Positions 1-10,170 of a DNA stretch of 64,000 nucleotides are shown here, in pieces; the stretch's first letter is position 1; each line of letters begins with the position of its first letter. The DNA comes from Comamonas sp. B21-038 (lineage in GTDB: Bacteria; Pseudomonadota; Gammaproteobacteria; Burkholderiales; Burkholderiaceae_C). The DNA is taken from contig NZ_CP092462.1 in assembly GCF_022387135.1 (NCBI RefSeq), positions 3,100,001 to 3,164,000 of the forward strand, read 5' to 3'. The translations under genes and the position numbers were made by a program. Below the pieces are notes generated by a model. It made no database searches, was not told the origin of the DNA, and saw only the letters and a program-made list of their open reading frames with translations.

Positions 1-105
1 GAACCGGTTACCGCAGTCTTGGCGCTTTACGGGCCGCACGGCAGAGGGAACTGGCCTGTACAGGCTGCCCGCTTCAGTCGCACTCCCCGCTATTCCAACG
101 CGGTT

Positions 106-144
106 TTCAGAGGAGAAATCCCGCATAAATGCTGCTTTTTGTAA
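106..144 (-). repeat. 39-bp intergenic element, copy A
   Basis: This stretch matches 10477-10515 at 32 of 39 positions by eye. The first 14 bases (TTCAGAGGAGAAAT on the plus strand) are identical, a variable 4-5 base block follows, then ATAAA, GCTG and TTTTGTAA are shared. Both copies lie 17-27 nt past the T-tract of a minus-strand terminator, so in the minus direction each starts the space before the next gene. Copy B precedes the giant gene. Copy A may precede a gene left of the window. Confidence 0.6.
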
Positions 145-160
145 TGCAATCGCAGCCAGC

Positions 161-184
161 AAAAAGCCCACCATCACGGTGGGC
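161..184 (-). terminator. Rho-independent terminator of the giant repeat gene
   Basis: A 7-bp stem (GCCCACC at 166-172 with GGTGGGC at 178-184) and a 5-nt loop are followed on the minus strand by five T residues (161-165). It lies about 255 nt past the stop codon of the giant gene. Confidence 0.8.
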
Positions 185-438
185 ACGCGGTACGGGGAGA
201 GGGAAAACAGGCGCTGGAGCCGTCTCCAGCCTGCGGCGCCTGACATGCCTGACAGCGCCTTCCACCGTCAAATCAAGGCGCCGGCTTACAGCAGCGGTTA
301 CATACTGGCATAGATTCAATGCCGATTTTGCAACAGCGCATCAGCCAGTCGCCCCCGCACACCATCGCCATTACCGCGACCGCCACCCGGCTCGGAAGCC
401 ACCGCTGCGCCTTGCCAGGCCAGCGGTGGCCTCTGCGC

Positions 439-3400
439 TCAGTCGCCCGCCTGCACCATCTCACCATTGGTGTCGGTCACCCGCACCACCGTGATGGCGG
501 GGGCATCTTCGTCGTCACCCACGATCCCGGTACTGGCGCCGTAGAAGCCGGCGACAAAGCGGAAGGCGGGTGATCCCGACGGACCCGTGCAGTGGAAGTT
601 GTACTGGCGCAGCACTTCTGCAACACAGACATAGCCCGAGTCGGTATCGATCACCGAGTGCTCATCGCGCTTTTGGAAGCGGAAGATACGGCTTGGCATC
701 GCGTCGGTCGCAGACATCACCGACCAGGACCCGCGCAGCGACTGGGCCGATCCCTTGTTCAGGCCGTAGTAGAAGCGCTCGATCTGCACCGGCTCTTCAC
801 CCGGGAAGGCCAGCGTTCCCACCGACGGCGCGCTGAAGTGGATCGACTGGGTCAGTCCCGCATCCGCCTTGAAGCCTGCGATCGCAGCCGGGCCACCAAA
901 GTAGCGCCCGCCCTGGTACTGCACTGTGGGCAGATCGGGGGTGTGGGGCTCGGGCGTGGTCGATGGATCATGCGCGCCAAGCACACTGTGGAAGGTGGCC
1001 TTGCCGTCGCTCTGGTAGTCGTACACCGACATGAACAACAGATGGTCTTCCTGGTGCAGCGGCTTTTGCAGCTCGATGGAGATACCGCGGCCAGGCAGGC
1101 CCCGCAACTCGCTGCTGACGACCCAGGTCCCCGACTCGGGCAGGTAGCCCGGCGCATAGTAGCTGGTGCGCACGCGCTGGTTGTCCTGCCAGGCGTAGGC
1201 AGCGCGCGCCACGCGGAAGCCCACCAGGCGCCGGGTCTCGCCACCGCCCTCCTTCACTGTGCCGCTGAGCTGGTCTACACCACGCTTCATCGTCATCGCG
1301 ATCGCCGGCGCACCGTTAGCCTCCGCACGGTTGCCCGCGCAGTTGAACACCAGACCCCGGCCGCCATAGCTGCATTGCGCCACCACATGGCCCGACAAGG
1401 TGCCGCCAAAGCCATGGACCGCCGTTGCCACGGCAGGTGGGTATGGCCAGCCCATCGCTGCAGCCACCCAGTCCTCGCTCATCGAGACCTGTTCGCTGCT
1501 GCCGATATCGGCCCACCAGCTGCGCACCGGCTGGTTGCTGCTGTTGAGCTCGACCATGGCCCAGCGGTCGACAAAGGCCGGATCGGAGAAGACACCAGCA
1601 GGCGTGCTCTCGTAGTCAAAGCGGTGCATGGCCTTCACCGGCTCGCCGGGGAACTGGATCGTACCGGTGCTGCGGCTGGTGAAGGTGATCACCACATTGC
1701 CGGGGCTGCCGGCCGCATGGCCATCGCGTTGCTCGCTGCCAAAGAAGCGCCCGCCTTCGTAGAAGTACAGCGGAGCGGTCACCTTGTTGTCGCGCAAGGT
1801 GCCCAGCGCCGTGTGGAAGGTCGGCTCGCCCGATTGGCGGTAGTTGTAGACCTGCATGAACAGCACGCCGTCCTGGATGTCGATACCCATGCCACGGCCT
1901 GGCTCGCCATTGAGCTCATCGCTGATGATCCAGGTACCGTTCTGGGGCGCAATCCGGGCCACCGGAGGCTCGGGCGGCTCGCCGCCAGAGCCCGTCGACT
2001 TGGAGACTTCGCGGGTTATGCTGCCCGTGTTGCCGGCCTGGTCCGTCTGCGATGCGGTCACTGCAACCGCGCCATCCGGCAGGCCACGGACATCCATGCC
2101 CGGTGCCGTCCAGCTGCCGTTGACGCAGGCCGCTGCAGCCTGGACGGTACCGACCTTCACCGTCATGGCGCCGTCACCCGAGGTGCAGCTGCCCGCGGGG
2201 CGGTAGGCGCTCTGGTTGGAGGTATCGATGCTCGGCGCCGTGCCGATCGCGACTGCGGGCGCCACGGTGTCCTTGACCGGGTTCTGGGAAACAGAGACCA
2301 CTGCACCAGCCACCGTCTGCGAAGCCGTCACCGTGACCGCACCATCAGGCAAGCCACGGACATCCAGCGCTGGCGTGGACCAGGTTCCGCCACTGCACGG
2401 CACCGACACAGACAGGGAGCCGACCACGACGGTCACATTGCTGCCGCTGGCCGCGCAAGTGCCCGAGACGGTGTAGGACGCCTGGTTGGACAAGGCAATC
2501 GCTGGTGCCGAAGTGATGGCCAGCACCGGCGTGCCCCCACTGGAGTTCTTGCTAGTCACAAAACCCCCCGACCCCGTCTGGCCGCCCGCTGTCTGCGCCA
2601 CCTGTACCGCGACCGCACCATCGGGCAAGCCGCTGACATCGATGCCTGCGGTGGACCAGGCTCCGCCGCTGCACAGGGCCGTCGCAGAGATGGTGCCGAC
2701 CAGCACGGTGACATTGGCGCCATCGACCGAGCAGGTGCCCGATACGGTATAGGCAGTCTGGTTGGCCGCCGTGATCGCAGGCGCCGAGGTCACGGCCACG
2801 GCAGGCACTACGCCAGCCGCATCCTTGCTCGTCACGATACTGCCGGTGCCCGTCTGGCCTCCCGCCGTCTGCGCCACTGTCACCGTCACCGGTCCGTTGG
2901 GCAGGCCGCTGACGTCCAGGCCCGCGATGGACCAGGCGCCAGCGCTGCACACGGCCGTCGCCGAGATGCTGCCGACCAGCACCGTCACATTGGCACCATC
3001 GGCCGAGCAGGTGCCCGATACGCCATAGGCCGACTGGTTGTTTGCCGTGATCGCAGGCGCCGAGGTAATGGCCACCACCGGTGCGGCGCCGGCCGCGTTC
3101 TTGGTGATCACCAGGCTACCCGATCCCGTTTGGCCACCAGCGGTTTGCGAGGCCATGACGGTGACCGCGCCATCGGGCAGGCCGCTGACATCCACCCCCG
3201 CGCTCGTCCAGATGCCGGCGTTGCACTGCGCCGATGCCGGGACAGATCCAATCAGCACCGTGACAGCGGCGCCATTTGCCGAGCAGGTGCCCGAGACGCT
3301 ATAGGCGGACTGGTTGGCCGCCGTGATCGCAGGTGCCAAGCCAATGGCGACCACCGGCACCACGCCTGCCGAATCCTTGCTGGTCGTCCAACCGCTGGAG

Positions 3401-6400
3401 CCGATCTGGCCACCCACCGTCTGCGACGCGGACACGGAGACCGGTCCATCGGCCAAGCCGCTGACATCGATGGCCGCAGTCGCCCAGATGCCGCTGTTGC
3501 ACACCGCCGACGCGGTGAGGCCGCCTATCAGCACATCCACATTGGCGCCATCCGCCGAGCAGGTACCCGAGACCGTATAGGCCGACTGGTTGGCTGCCGT
3601 GATCACAGGCGCCGAGGTGATCGCCACCACCGGTGCCACGCCTGCGGTGTCCTTGCTGGTGGCGAAGCTGCCCGTGCCCGTCTGGCCACCAGCCACTTGG
3701 GTCGCCGTCACCGCAACCGGCCCATCCGCCAGACCGCTGACGTCCATGCCCGCGGTCGCCCAGAGGCCACCATTGCACGGTGCCGTTGCAGACACCGAGC
3801 CGACCTGCACCTGCACATTGCTGCCGTTGACCGAGCAAGTGCCCGAGACGGAGTACGCCGATGCATTGGCTGCGGTGATGACAGGTGCCGACGTAATGGT
3901 CACCACGGGTGTGGCTACGCCAGTGCTCTTGTTGACCTGCACATTGGCCGACCCCACCAGCGCGCCCACCGTTTGCTGAGCGGTCACGGTGACCGTGCCG
4001 TCCTGCAAGCCACTGACATTCAACGCTGCGGTCATCCAACTGCCGCTGGTGCAGGGCACCGATGCGGACACCGAACCGACCAGCACCTCCACATTGGTGC
4101 CGTTGACCGAACAACTGCCCGAGACGCTATAGGCCGACTGGTTGGCCGCCGTGATGTCCGCAGCCACGGTAATGGTCACCACGGGTGGGACGCCGCCTGT
4201 GTTCTTGGTGGTCACCAGGCTGCCCGATCCCTGCAGCGCGCCAACCGTCTGCGCGGCGGTCACCGTGACCGGTCCATCCGGCAGACCACTGACATCCACG
4301 GCTGGGATGGTCCAGAAGTTCCCGGCGCATGGCGCCGATGACGACACCGAGCCGATCTGTACAGCCACCGCCGCACTGTTGACCGAGCAGCTGCCAGAGA
4401 CCACATACGAGGCCTGGTTGGCTGCCGTGATGGCGGGAGCCGAGGTAACGGTTACCACCGGCACGGCGCCAGCCGTGTCCTTGAAGGTGACCAGGCTCCC
4501 CGATCCCAGCACACTGCCGACGGTCTGTGCCGCAGTCACGGTGACCGCTCCATCGGGCAGAACCGTGACATTGAGGCCTGCGGCGGACCAGGTGCTAGCC
4601 GCGCATGGGGCGCTTGCAGCCACCGAACCGACCTGCACCGCGACCGGCGTGCCGTCGGCCGAGCAGGTGCCCGAGACAGTGTACGACGCCTGGTTGGCTG
4701 CGGTGATCGCAGGTGCCGCGCTGACGGTCACCACCGGGGCGGTGCCTGCCGTTTCCTTGGTCGTCACCAAGCTGCCCGATCCCGTTTGGCCATTGGCAGT
4801 CTGCGAGGCCATGACGGTGACGGCTCCATCGGGCAACGCAGTGACATCCGCAGCCGCTGAGGACCAGATGCCGGCATTGCACTGTGCCGATGCCGATACC
4901 GAGCCGACCAGGACTGCCACGCTGCTGCCATCCACCGAGCAGGTGCCCGAGACGCTATAGGCGGCCTGGTTCGCCAATGTGATCGCAGGTGCCGACGTCA
5001 CGCGCACCACGGGTACGTTGCCGGCCGCGTCCTTGGTGGTCACCAGGCTGCCCGTGCCGGTTTGGGCGCCCAGCGTCTGCGAGGCCTTCACCGTGACCGG
5101 GCCATCGGGCAAGGCACTGACATCCACAGCCAGGCTCGTCCACAGGCCGGCGTTGCACTGCGCCGAGGCGGGAACCGTGCCGATCTCGACAGCCACCGCC
5201 TCGCCGGTGGCCGAGCAGGTACCCGAGACGGTGTAGGCCGACTGGTTCGCTGCAGTGATCGCCGGTGCCGACGTCACGCTCACGGCGGGCGCAACACCGG
5301 CCGTGTCCTTGCTGATCACCAAACTGACCGTTCCCGTCTGGCCACCGGCAGTTTGCGACGCCTCTACCGTGATCTGACCATCGGCCAGGCCACCGGCATC
5401 GACGGGACCGGCGGCCCACAGGCCATCATTGCACTGCGCCGTGGCAGCTACCGAGCCGACCAGCACAGCCACTGCCTGGCCATTGACCGAGCAGGTACCA
5501 GAGACGGTGTAGGCCGCCACGTTGACGGCGGTGATCGCCGGTGCCGATGTAATGACCACGACCGGAGCCACCACTGCGGTGGCCTTGCTGGTCTCGACGC
5601 TGCCCGACCCGGTCAGGCCACCCAGCGTTTGGGTAGCCGTCACGATGACAGCTCCATCCGCCAATCCGCTGACATCCAGGCCGGCAGCAGACCAGCTTCC
5701 ACCGTCACACATCGCAGTGGCAGGCACATTGCCCACCTGGACGGCCACATTCGTGCCATTGGCCGAACAGCTGCCCGCCACGGTATAGGACGCCTGGTTG
5801 GCCAGCGTGATGATGGGGGCCGAGGTAATGGTCACCACGGGAGCCGCGCCGCCCGTGCTCTTGCCAATCACCACGCTCGCCGCCCCCGTACCACCGCCCA
5901 CCGTCTGCGACGCGGTCACGGTGACCAAGCCATCGGGCAAGCCACTGACATCCAGACTGGCGGTGGTCCAACCGTTGCTGCCGCACGTTGCCGTGGCTGA
6001 CAGGGCGCCCACCTGGACCACCACGGCCGTACCGTTGACCGAGCAGGTGCCCGAGACGGTATAGGCCGACTGGTTGGCCGCGGTGATCTCGGGAGCGGCG
6101 CTGATGCTCACCACGGGTGCGGTCCCTCCGGATTCCTTGTTGATCACCAGGCTGGCGGATCCCGTTTGGCCGGCGACCGTTTGTGAGACCAGCACGGTCA
6201 CCGATCCAGTGGGCAAGCCACTGACATCCAGCGCGGCGGTCGTCCAGGCGCCGTTGCTGCATGGTGCCGTCGCAGCGACCTGGCCCACCAGAACCGACAC
6301 ATCGGCGCCATTGGCAGAACAGCTGCCCGATACGACATAGGCCGACTGGTTGGCAGCGGTGATGGCAGGCGCCGAGCCAATCGCCACCGCAGGTGCAGCA

Positions 6401-9400
6401 CCAGCCAAATCCTTGCTGGTGACCAAACTGCCTGATCCCGTCAGGCCGCCCGCTGTCTGCGAGGCCGTCACGGTCACCGACCCATCGGGCAGGCTACTGA
6501 CATCCAGCGCAGCGGTAGACCAGGCGCCACTGGTGCAAGGCGCCGATGCCGATACCGCGCCGACCAGCACGGCCACGTTGGTTCCATTCACCGAGCAGGT
6601 GCCTGCTGCGACATAGGCAGACTGGTTGGCAGCCGTGATGGCGGGTGCCGAGGTCACGGTCACCACGGGAGCGATACCGGCCGTATCCTTGGCCGTCACC
6701 AGGCTGCCCGATCCCGTTTGGCCGTTCACGGTCTGCGAAGCCGTCACCAGGACCGCTTCATCCGGCAAGCCGCTGACATCCATCGCTGCGGTGGACCAGA
6801 TCCCACTATTGCACACCGGCAACGGCACGGCTGCCACCTCACCGACATGCACCGTCACCAGCGCGCCGTATGCCGAGCAGGTGCCGGAGACGGTGTAGGC
6901 AGTCTGGTTCGCGGCGGTGATCGCGGGGGCCGAGGTAATGGTGACCACGGGGGCAATGCCCACCGAGTCCTTGCCAATCACCAGGCTGCCCGAGCCGGTC
7001 AGCCCACCCAAGGTCTGCGAAGCAACCACCGAGACGGATCCATTGGGCAAGCCACTGACATTGAGGCCTGCGGTGACCCAGAGGCCGCTGTTGCACTGCG
7101 CCGAGGCGGATATGGACCCGATGCCAACGTCAACGCCCGTGCCATTGGCCGTGCAGGTGCCCGAGACGGTATAGGACAACTCATTCGCAGCCGTGATTGC
7201 AGGGGCCGAGGTGATGGTCACCACGGGGGCGATCCCCGCCGCGCTCTTGCTGGTCACTGCACTGCCCGATCCCGTCTGGGTACCGGCGGTCTGGGAGGCC
7301 ATGATCGTGACAGGTCCATCGGGCAAGCTGCTGACATCCAGGCCTGCAGTGGCCCAGGCACCGCCGCTGCACAGGGGCAATGCGGCGATGGAACCCACCA
7401 GAACGTTCACCGTGCTGTCGTTGACCGAGCAGGTGCCCGAAACGATATAGGACGCCTGGTTGGCGATCGTGATGGGGGGAGCCGAGGTAACCGCAACGGT
7501 AGGTGCGACGCCGGCCGTGTCCTTGCTGATCACCAGCGTGCCCGATCCGGTCAGGCCATTGTCGGTCTGCGACGCCGTCACCGTGACCGCGCCATCCGGC
7601 AGCGTCCCCACATCCACCGCCGAGGTGGTCCAAAGCCCAGCATTGCACAACGCCGATGCAGGGATGGAGCCAATCAGTACCGCCACATTCGAGCCGGGGG
7701 GCGAACCCGTGACCGAGCAGGTGCCCGAGACGGTATAGGCGGATTGGTTGGTTGCCGTGATGGCAGGCGCCGAGCTGATGGACACCACGGGGGCAATACC
7801 CGCCGTGTCCTTGGCGGTCACGAGGCTGCCTGATCCGGTTTGGCCATCGGCGGTCTGCGAGGCCGTGACCAACACCGGTCCATCCGCCAAGCCGCTGACA
7901 TCGATGCCCGAACTGGACCAGATGCTGCCGGTGCAGGCTGCCGAGGCCGCCACGGAACCGACCAGGACTGCGACAGGCGTGTCATTGGCCGAGCAGGTGC
8001 CCGAGACGGTATAGGACGCCTCATTCAGTGCGGTGATGGCGGGTGCCGAAACAATGGTCACCACGGGAGCCTCCACCACGGTGTTCTTGGTGGTCAAGAG
8101 GCTGCCCGACCCTGTCTGGTTGCCTACCGTCTGTGAGGCTGTCACCGTGACCGATCCATCCAGCAAGCTGCTGACATCGACGCCTGCCGACGACCAGAGG
8201 CCTCCATTGCAGGTCGCCGTGGCAGCGAGGGAGCCGATCAGAACGGCGACGCCGATGCTGTTGGCCGAACAGCTGCCCGAGACGGCGTAGGACGCCTGAT
8301 TCGCCGGGGTGATCGTGGGAGCCGAGGTAACGGCGACGACAGGCACAGCACCCGTCACATCCTTGCTCGTGACCAGGGTCGCGGATCCGGTTTGCGCGCC
8401 CACGGTCTGCGAAGCCATGACCGTGACCGCACCATTGGGCAAGGCACTGACATCCAGGCCTGCAGTCGACCAGCTGCCGTTGGTGCACAGCGCAGAGGCA
8501 GAGACAGCGCCTACCAGCACCGCCACGCTGTTGCCATTGACCGAGCAGGTCCCCGAGACCGTATAGCCAGTCTGGTTGGCCTGCGTGATGGCCGGTGCCA
8601 AGCCGATGGTCACCACCGGGATGGCGCCGGCCGAATCCTTGGTCGTTCCCAGACTGCCGGAACCCGTCAGCAGGTTGGCCGTTTGGGAGGCCGTGACCGT
8701 GACTGGCCCATTGGGCAACCCACTGACATCCAGGCCTGCGGCAGCCCAGATATTGCCGGTACAGAGCGCGGTGGCAGTGACGGTGTCGATCAGGACCGTG
8801 ACGTTGCTGTCGTTCACCGAGCAGCTGCCCGATACGGTGTAGGAGGCCTGGTTCGCCGCGGTGATGGCCGGTGCCGACGTAACGACCACCACGGGCAGCA
8901 CACCGGTGACGTCCTTGCTGGTGGCGAAACTGCCCGAGCCGAGCAAACCACTGACTGTTTGCGAAGCCGTGACGGTGACCGGCCCATTCGGCACGGCTGT
9001 GACATTGAGGCCGGTGGCCGACCAAAGGCCGCCGTTGCACGTTGCCGATGCGGGCACTGCGCCCACCAGGATGGCGACCGCCGCACCGTTGGCCGAGCAG
9101 GTGCCCGAGACGCCATACGACGCCTGGTTGACCAAGGTGATGGGTGGCGCAGAGACGACCGTCACGACGGGCGGCTGCACCACCGGGGCCGTGTTCTTGG
9201 TGGTGGATTGGGTGGCGGCGCTGCCCGGCCCTGCGGGGGACTGGGATGCCGTCAGCGTTACGGGGCCATCGGCCAGCCCGGTGGTGTTCACCGAACCGGA
9301 ATAGCTGCCCGTGGCCGAGCAAGGCAGCGACTGATTGGCACCTGTGGGCGTGGACGTGATGGCCACATTGCCACTGCCGGCGCTGCAGCTTCCGCTGACG

Positions 9401-10170
9401 GCGACCGAGGACTGGTTGCTGGTGGTGATCAGCGGCAATGGAGCCAAGGTGACGGTCGGCGCGCAGTCGGCCATCGTGGCCGTGGAGTTGCCGACCACGA
9501 CGGATGCGCCAAGCAAATGCGCGCCCAGCGCGGTGGCGACCAGCTCGACGCGCAGCGCATTGACGCTCAGCGTCCGCCCCTGGTTGCTGAGTGTTTGCTC
9601 ATTGGTGTGGAGAACCACGCCCACCATGGTCCCGAGGGTTGGCACGCCGATGGTCAGATTGACCGAGGTGTTGACCCCCACACCGACACCCACCAGCGAG
9701 CCCGAGGCGCCAAGTATCTGCGCACTCCCCTCTGGTTTGAGGACGCCGTTTTCGCAGGACATCTTCGCTTGCGAGCTGACGGTATCGGCCCCGAGCGCCA
9801 GCCCGGCGAGCTTGAGGGCCAGGCCATTGACGGACGCCGAGGACACGACACTGTTTTGCGCCAGCTTGCTCTGCGTGGCGGCGTTGAGAACACCCGTGCG
9901 CACGGTCAGCAAATTGCCCAGGCCTGCAGCAACCGATGCACTGAGGACCGAGGTGGGCGCATTGAAATCCGGTGGTGCGGTTCGCGGCCCCGTGTCGGCA
10001 ATCGGAACGCCGAGCCCCACGCCGGCCGCATCGGCGGTCACCTGCAGGCCATAGGCCCGGCCAGCTCCTGTAGAGGCCGCCAAAGCGTTAAAACTGCAGA
10101 CGAGGGCCAGGCTCGCGAGCCCCCCATACAACAGACGGCGAAGTGTCCTCTGCGCACCAATCGGGTTCAT
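439..10170 (-). CDS. Giant exported Ig-like tandem-repeat protein (3243 aa)
   Basis: This is a very large secreted or surface protein, probably a cell-surface or matrix protein; its function is inferred from architecture only. The ATG at 10170 follows AGGAGA at a good distance. Residues 1-31 form a signal peptide ending in ALA-A. Residues about 35-235 resemble the anchor-type N-terminal domains rich in A, V and G (choice-of-anchor P-like). Then come 27 tandem repeats of about 92 residues, each with the pattern SAPAIT-x-x-NQ-x-x-Y-x-VSGTC, a second Cys about 23 residues later, then D-x-SGLPDG-x-VTV and TASQT. The Cys pair suggests one disulfide per repeat, which implies export. The last ~530 residues hold two copies of a domain with GTW, PGRG and LFM-x-VY motifs followed by TFH, common in betaproteobacterial secreted proteins. 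No RTX repeats, autotransporter barrel or LPXTG are seen, so the secretion route is unknown. Confidence 0.9.
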   Translation of the reverse strand: MNPIGAQRTLRRLLYGGLASLALVCSFNALAASTGAGRAYGLQVTADAAGVGLGVPIADTGPRTAPPDFNAPTSVLSASVAAGLGNLLTVRTGVLNAATQSKLAQNSVVSSASVNGLALKLAGLALGADTVSSQAKMSCENGVLKPEGSAQILGASGSLVGVGVGVNTSVNLTIGVPTLGTMVGVVLHTNEQTLSNQGRTLSVNALRVELVATALGAHLLGASVVVGNSTATMADCAPTVTLAPLPLITTSNQSSVAVSGSCSAGSGNVAITSTPTGANQSLPCSATGSYSGSVNTTGLADGPVTLTASQSPAGPGSAATQSTTKNTAPVVQPPVVTVVSAPPITLVNQASYGVSGTCSANGAAVAILVGAVPASATCNGGLWSATGLNVTAVPNGPVTVTASQTVSGLLGSGSFATSKDVTGVLPVVVVTSAPAITAANQASYTVSGSCSVNDSNVTVLIDTVTATALCTGNIWAAAGLDVSGLPNGPVTVTASQTANLLTGSGSLGTTKDSAGAIPVVTIGLAPAITQANQTGYTVSGTCSVNGNSVAVLVGAVSASALCTNGSWSTAGLDVSALPNGAVTVMASQTVGAQTGSATLVTSKDVTGAVPVVAVTSAPTITPANQASYAVSGSCSANSIGVAVLIGSLAATATCNGGLWSSAGVDVSSLLDGSVTVTASQTVGNQTGSGSLLTTKNTVVEAPVVTIVSAPAITALNEASYTVSGTCSANDTPVAVLVGSVAASAACTGSIWSSSGIDVSGLADGPVLVTASQTADGQTGSGSLVTAKDTAGIAPVVSISSAPAITATNQSAYTVSGTCSVTGSPPGSNVAVLIGSIPASALCNAGLWTTSAVDVGTLPDGAVTVTASQTDNGLTGSGTLVISKDTAGVAPTVAVTSAPPITIANQASYIVSGTCSVNDSTVNVLVGSIAALPLCSGGAWATAGLDVSSLPDGPVTIMASQTAGTQTGSGSAVTSKSAAGIAPVVTITSAPAITAANELSYTVSGTCTANGTGVDVGIGSISASAQCNSGLWVTAGLNVSGLPNGSVSVVASQTLGGLTGSGSLVIGKDSVGIAPVVTITSAPAITAANQTAYTVSGTCSAYGALVTVHVGEVAAVPLPVCNSGIWSTAAMDVSGLPDEAVLVTASQTVNGQTGSGSLVTAKDTAGIAPVVTVTSAPAITAANQSAYVAAGTCSVNGTNVAVLVGAVSASAPCTSGAWSTAALDVSSLPDGSVTVTASQTAGGLTGSGSLVTSKDLAGAAPAVAIGSAPAITAANQSAYVVSGSCSANGADVSVLVGQVAATAPCSNGAWTTAALDVSGLPTGSVTVLVSQTVAGQTGSASLVINKESGGTAPVVSISAAPEITAANQSAYTVSGTCSVNGTAVVVQVGALSATATCGSNGWTTASLDVSGLPDGLVTVTASQTVGGGTGAASVVIGKSTGGAAPVVTITSAPIITLANQASYTVAGSCSANGTNVAVQVGNVPATAMCDGGSWSAAGLDVSGLADGAVIVTATQTLGGLTGSGSVETSKATAVVAPVVVITSAPAITAVNVAAYTVSGTCSVNGQAVAVLVGSVAATAQCNDGLWAAGPVDAGGLADGQITVEASQTAGGQTGTVSLVISKDTAGVAPAVSVTSAPAITAANQSAYTVSGTCSATGEAVAVEIGTVPASAQCNAGLWTSLAVDVSALPDGPVTVKASQTLGAQTGTGSLVTTKDAAGNVPVVRVTSAPAITLANQAAYSVSGTCSVDGSSVAVLVGSVSASAQCNAGIWSSAAADVTALPDGAVTVMASQTANGQTGSGSLVTTKETAGTAPVVTVSAAPAITAANQASYTVSGTCSADGTPVAVQVGSVAASAPCAASTWSAAGLNVTVLPDGAVTVTAAQTVGSVLGSGSLVTFKDTAGAVPVVTVTSAPAITAANQASYVVSGSCSVNSAAVAVQIGSVSSSAPCAGNFWTIPAVDVSGLPDGPVTVTAAQTVGALQGSGSLVTTKNTGGVPPVVTITVAADITAANQSAYSVSGSCSVNGTNVEVLVGSVSASVPCTSGSWMTAALNVSGLQDGTVTVTAQQTVGALVGSANVQVNKSTGVATPVVTITSAPVITAANASAYSVSGTCSVNGSNVQVQVGSVSATAPCNGGLWATAGMDVSGLADGPVAVTATQVAGGQTGTGSFATSKDTAGVAPVVAITSAPVITAANQSAYTVSGTCSADGANVDVLIGGLTASAVCNSGIWATAAIDVSGLADGPVSVSASQTVGGQIGSSGWTTSKDSAGVVPVVAIGLAPAITAANQSAYSVSGTCSANGAAVTVLIGSVPASAQCNAGIWTSAGVDVSGLPDGAVTVMASQTAGGQTGSGSLVITKNAAGAAPVVAITSAPAITANNQSAYGVSGTCSADGANVTVLVGSISATAVCSAGAWSIAGLDVSGLPNGPVTVTVAQTAGGQTGTGSIVTSKDAAGVVPAVAVTSAPAITAANQTAYTVSGTCSVDGANVTVLVGTISATALCSGGAWSTAGIDVSGLPDGAVAVQVAQTAGGQTGSGGFVTSKNSSGGTPVLAITSAPAIALSNQASYTVSGTCAASGSNVTVVVGSLSVSVPCSGGTWSTPALDVRGLPDGAVTVTASQTVAGAVVSVSQNPVKDTVAPAVAIGTAPSIDTSNQSAYRPAGSCTSGDGAMTVKVGTVQAAAACVNGSWTAPGMDVRGLPDGAVAVTASQTDQAGNTGSITREVSKSTGSGGEPPEPPVARIAPQNGTWIISDELNGEPGRGMGIDIQDGVLFMQVYNYRQSGEPTFHTALGTLRDNKVTAPLYFYEGGRFFGSEQRDGHAAGSPGNVVITFTSRSTGTIQFPGEPVKAMHRFDYESTPAGVFSDPAFVDRWAMVELNSSNQPVRSWWADIGSSEQVSMSEDWVAAAMGWPYPPAVATAVHGFGGTLSGHVVAQCSYGGRGLVFNCAGNRAEANGAPAIAMTMKRGVDQLSGTVKEGGGETRRLVGFRVARAAYAWQDNQRVRTSYYAPGYLPESGTWVVSSELRGLPGRGISIELQKPLHQEDHLLFMSVYDYQSDGKATFHSVLGAHDPSTTPEPHTPDLPTVQYQGGRYFGGPAAIAGFKADAGLTQSIHFSAPSVGTLAFPGEEPVQIERFYYGLNKGSAQSLRGSWSVMSATDAMPSRIFRFQKRDEHSVIDTDSGYVCVAEVLRQYNFHCTGPSGSPAFRFVAGFYGASTGIVGDDEDAPAITVVRVTDTNGEMVQAGD
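2003..9460 (-). repeat. 27 tandem 276-bp repeats within the giant gene
   Basis: The AACCAG (Asn-Gln) codon pair of the repeat recurs, read as ctggtt on the plus strand, at 2210, 2486, 2762 and onwards every 276 bp to 9128. Two units are longer: one by 6 bp near 6840 and one by 12 bp near 7700. Twenty-five units are typical; the first (near 9413) and the last (near 2210) are degenerate. The units are clearly diverged from one another rather than identical, so the array is not a recent assembly duplication. Confidence 0.95.

Larger units (their letters stand above)
1..438. other. Non-coding left edge with terminator and repeat element
   Basis: No convincing gene is visible in this stretch downstream of the giant minus-strand gene. 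It holds a terminator (161-184) and copy A of a 39-bp repeated element (106-144), both listed separately. The open frames crossing it have no ribosome binding site and no recognisable protein features. Positions 1-105 may be the upstream region of another minus-strand gene beyond the window. Confidence 0.6.

Noticed and set aside
592..4341. A plus-strand open frame of about 1250 codons antisense to the giant gene
   Set aside because: It is a mirror of the periodic, GC-rich repeat gene on the minus strand; its translation is rich in Arg, His and Gly, with no motifs and no ribosome binding site.
2210..9128. Regular 276-bp periodicity, considered as a CRISPR-like or satellite array
   Set aside because: The units are long, diverged and in frame within one coding sequence; there are no short repeats with unique spacers.
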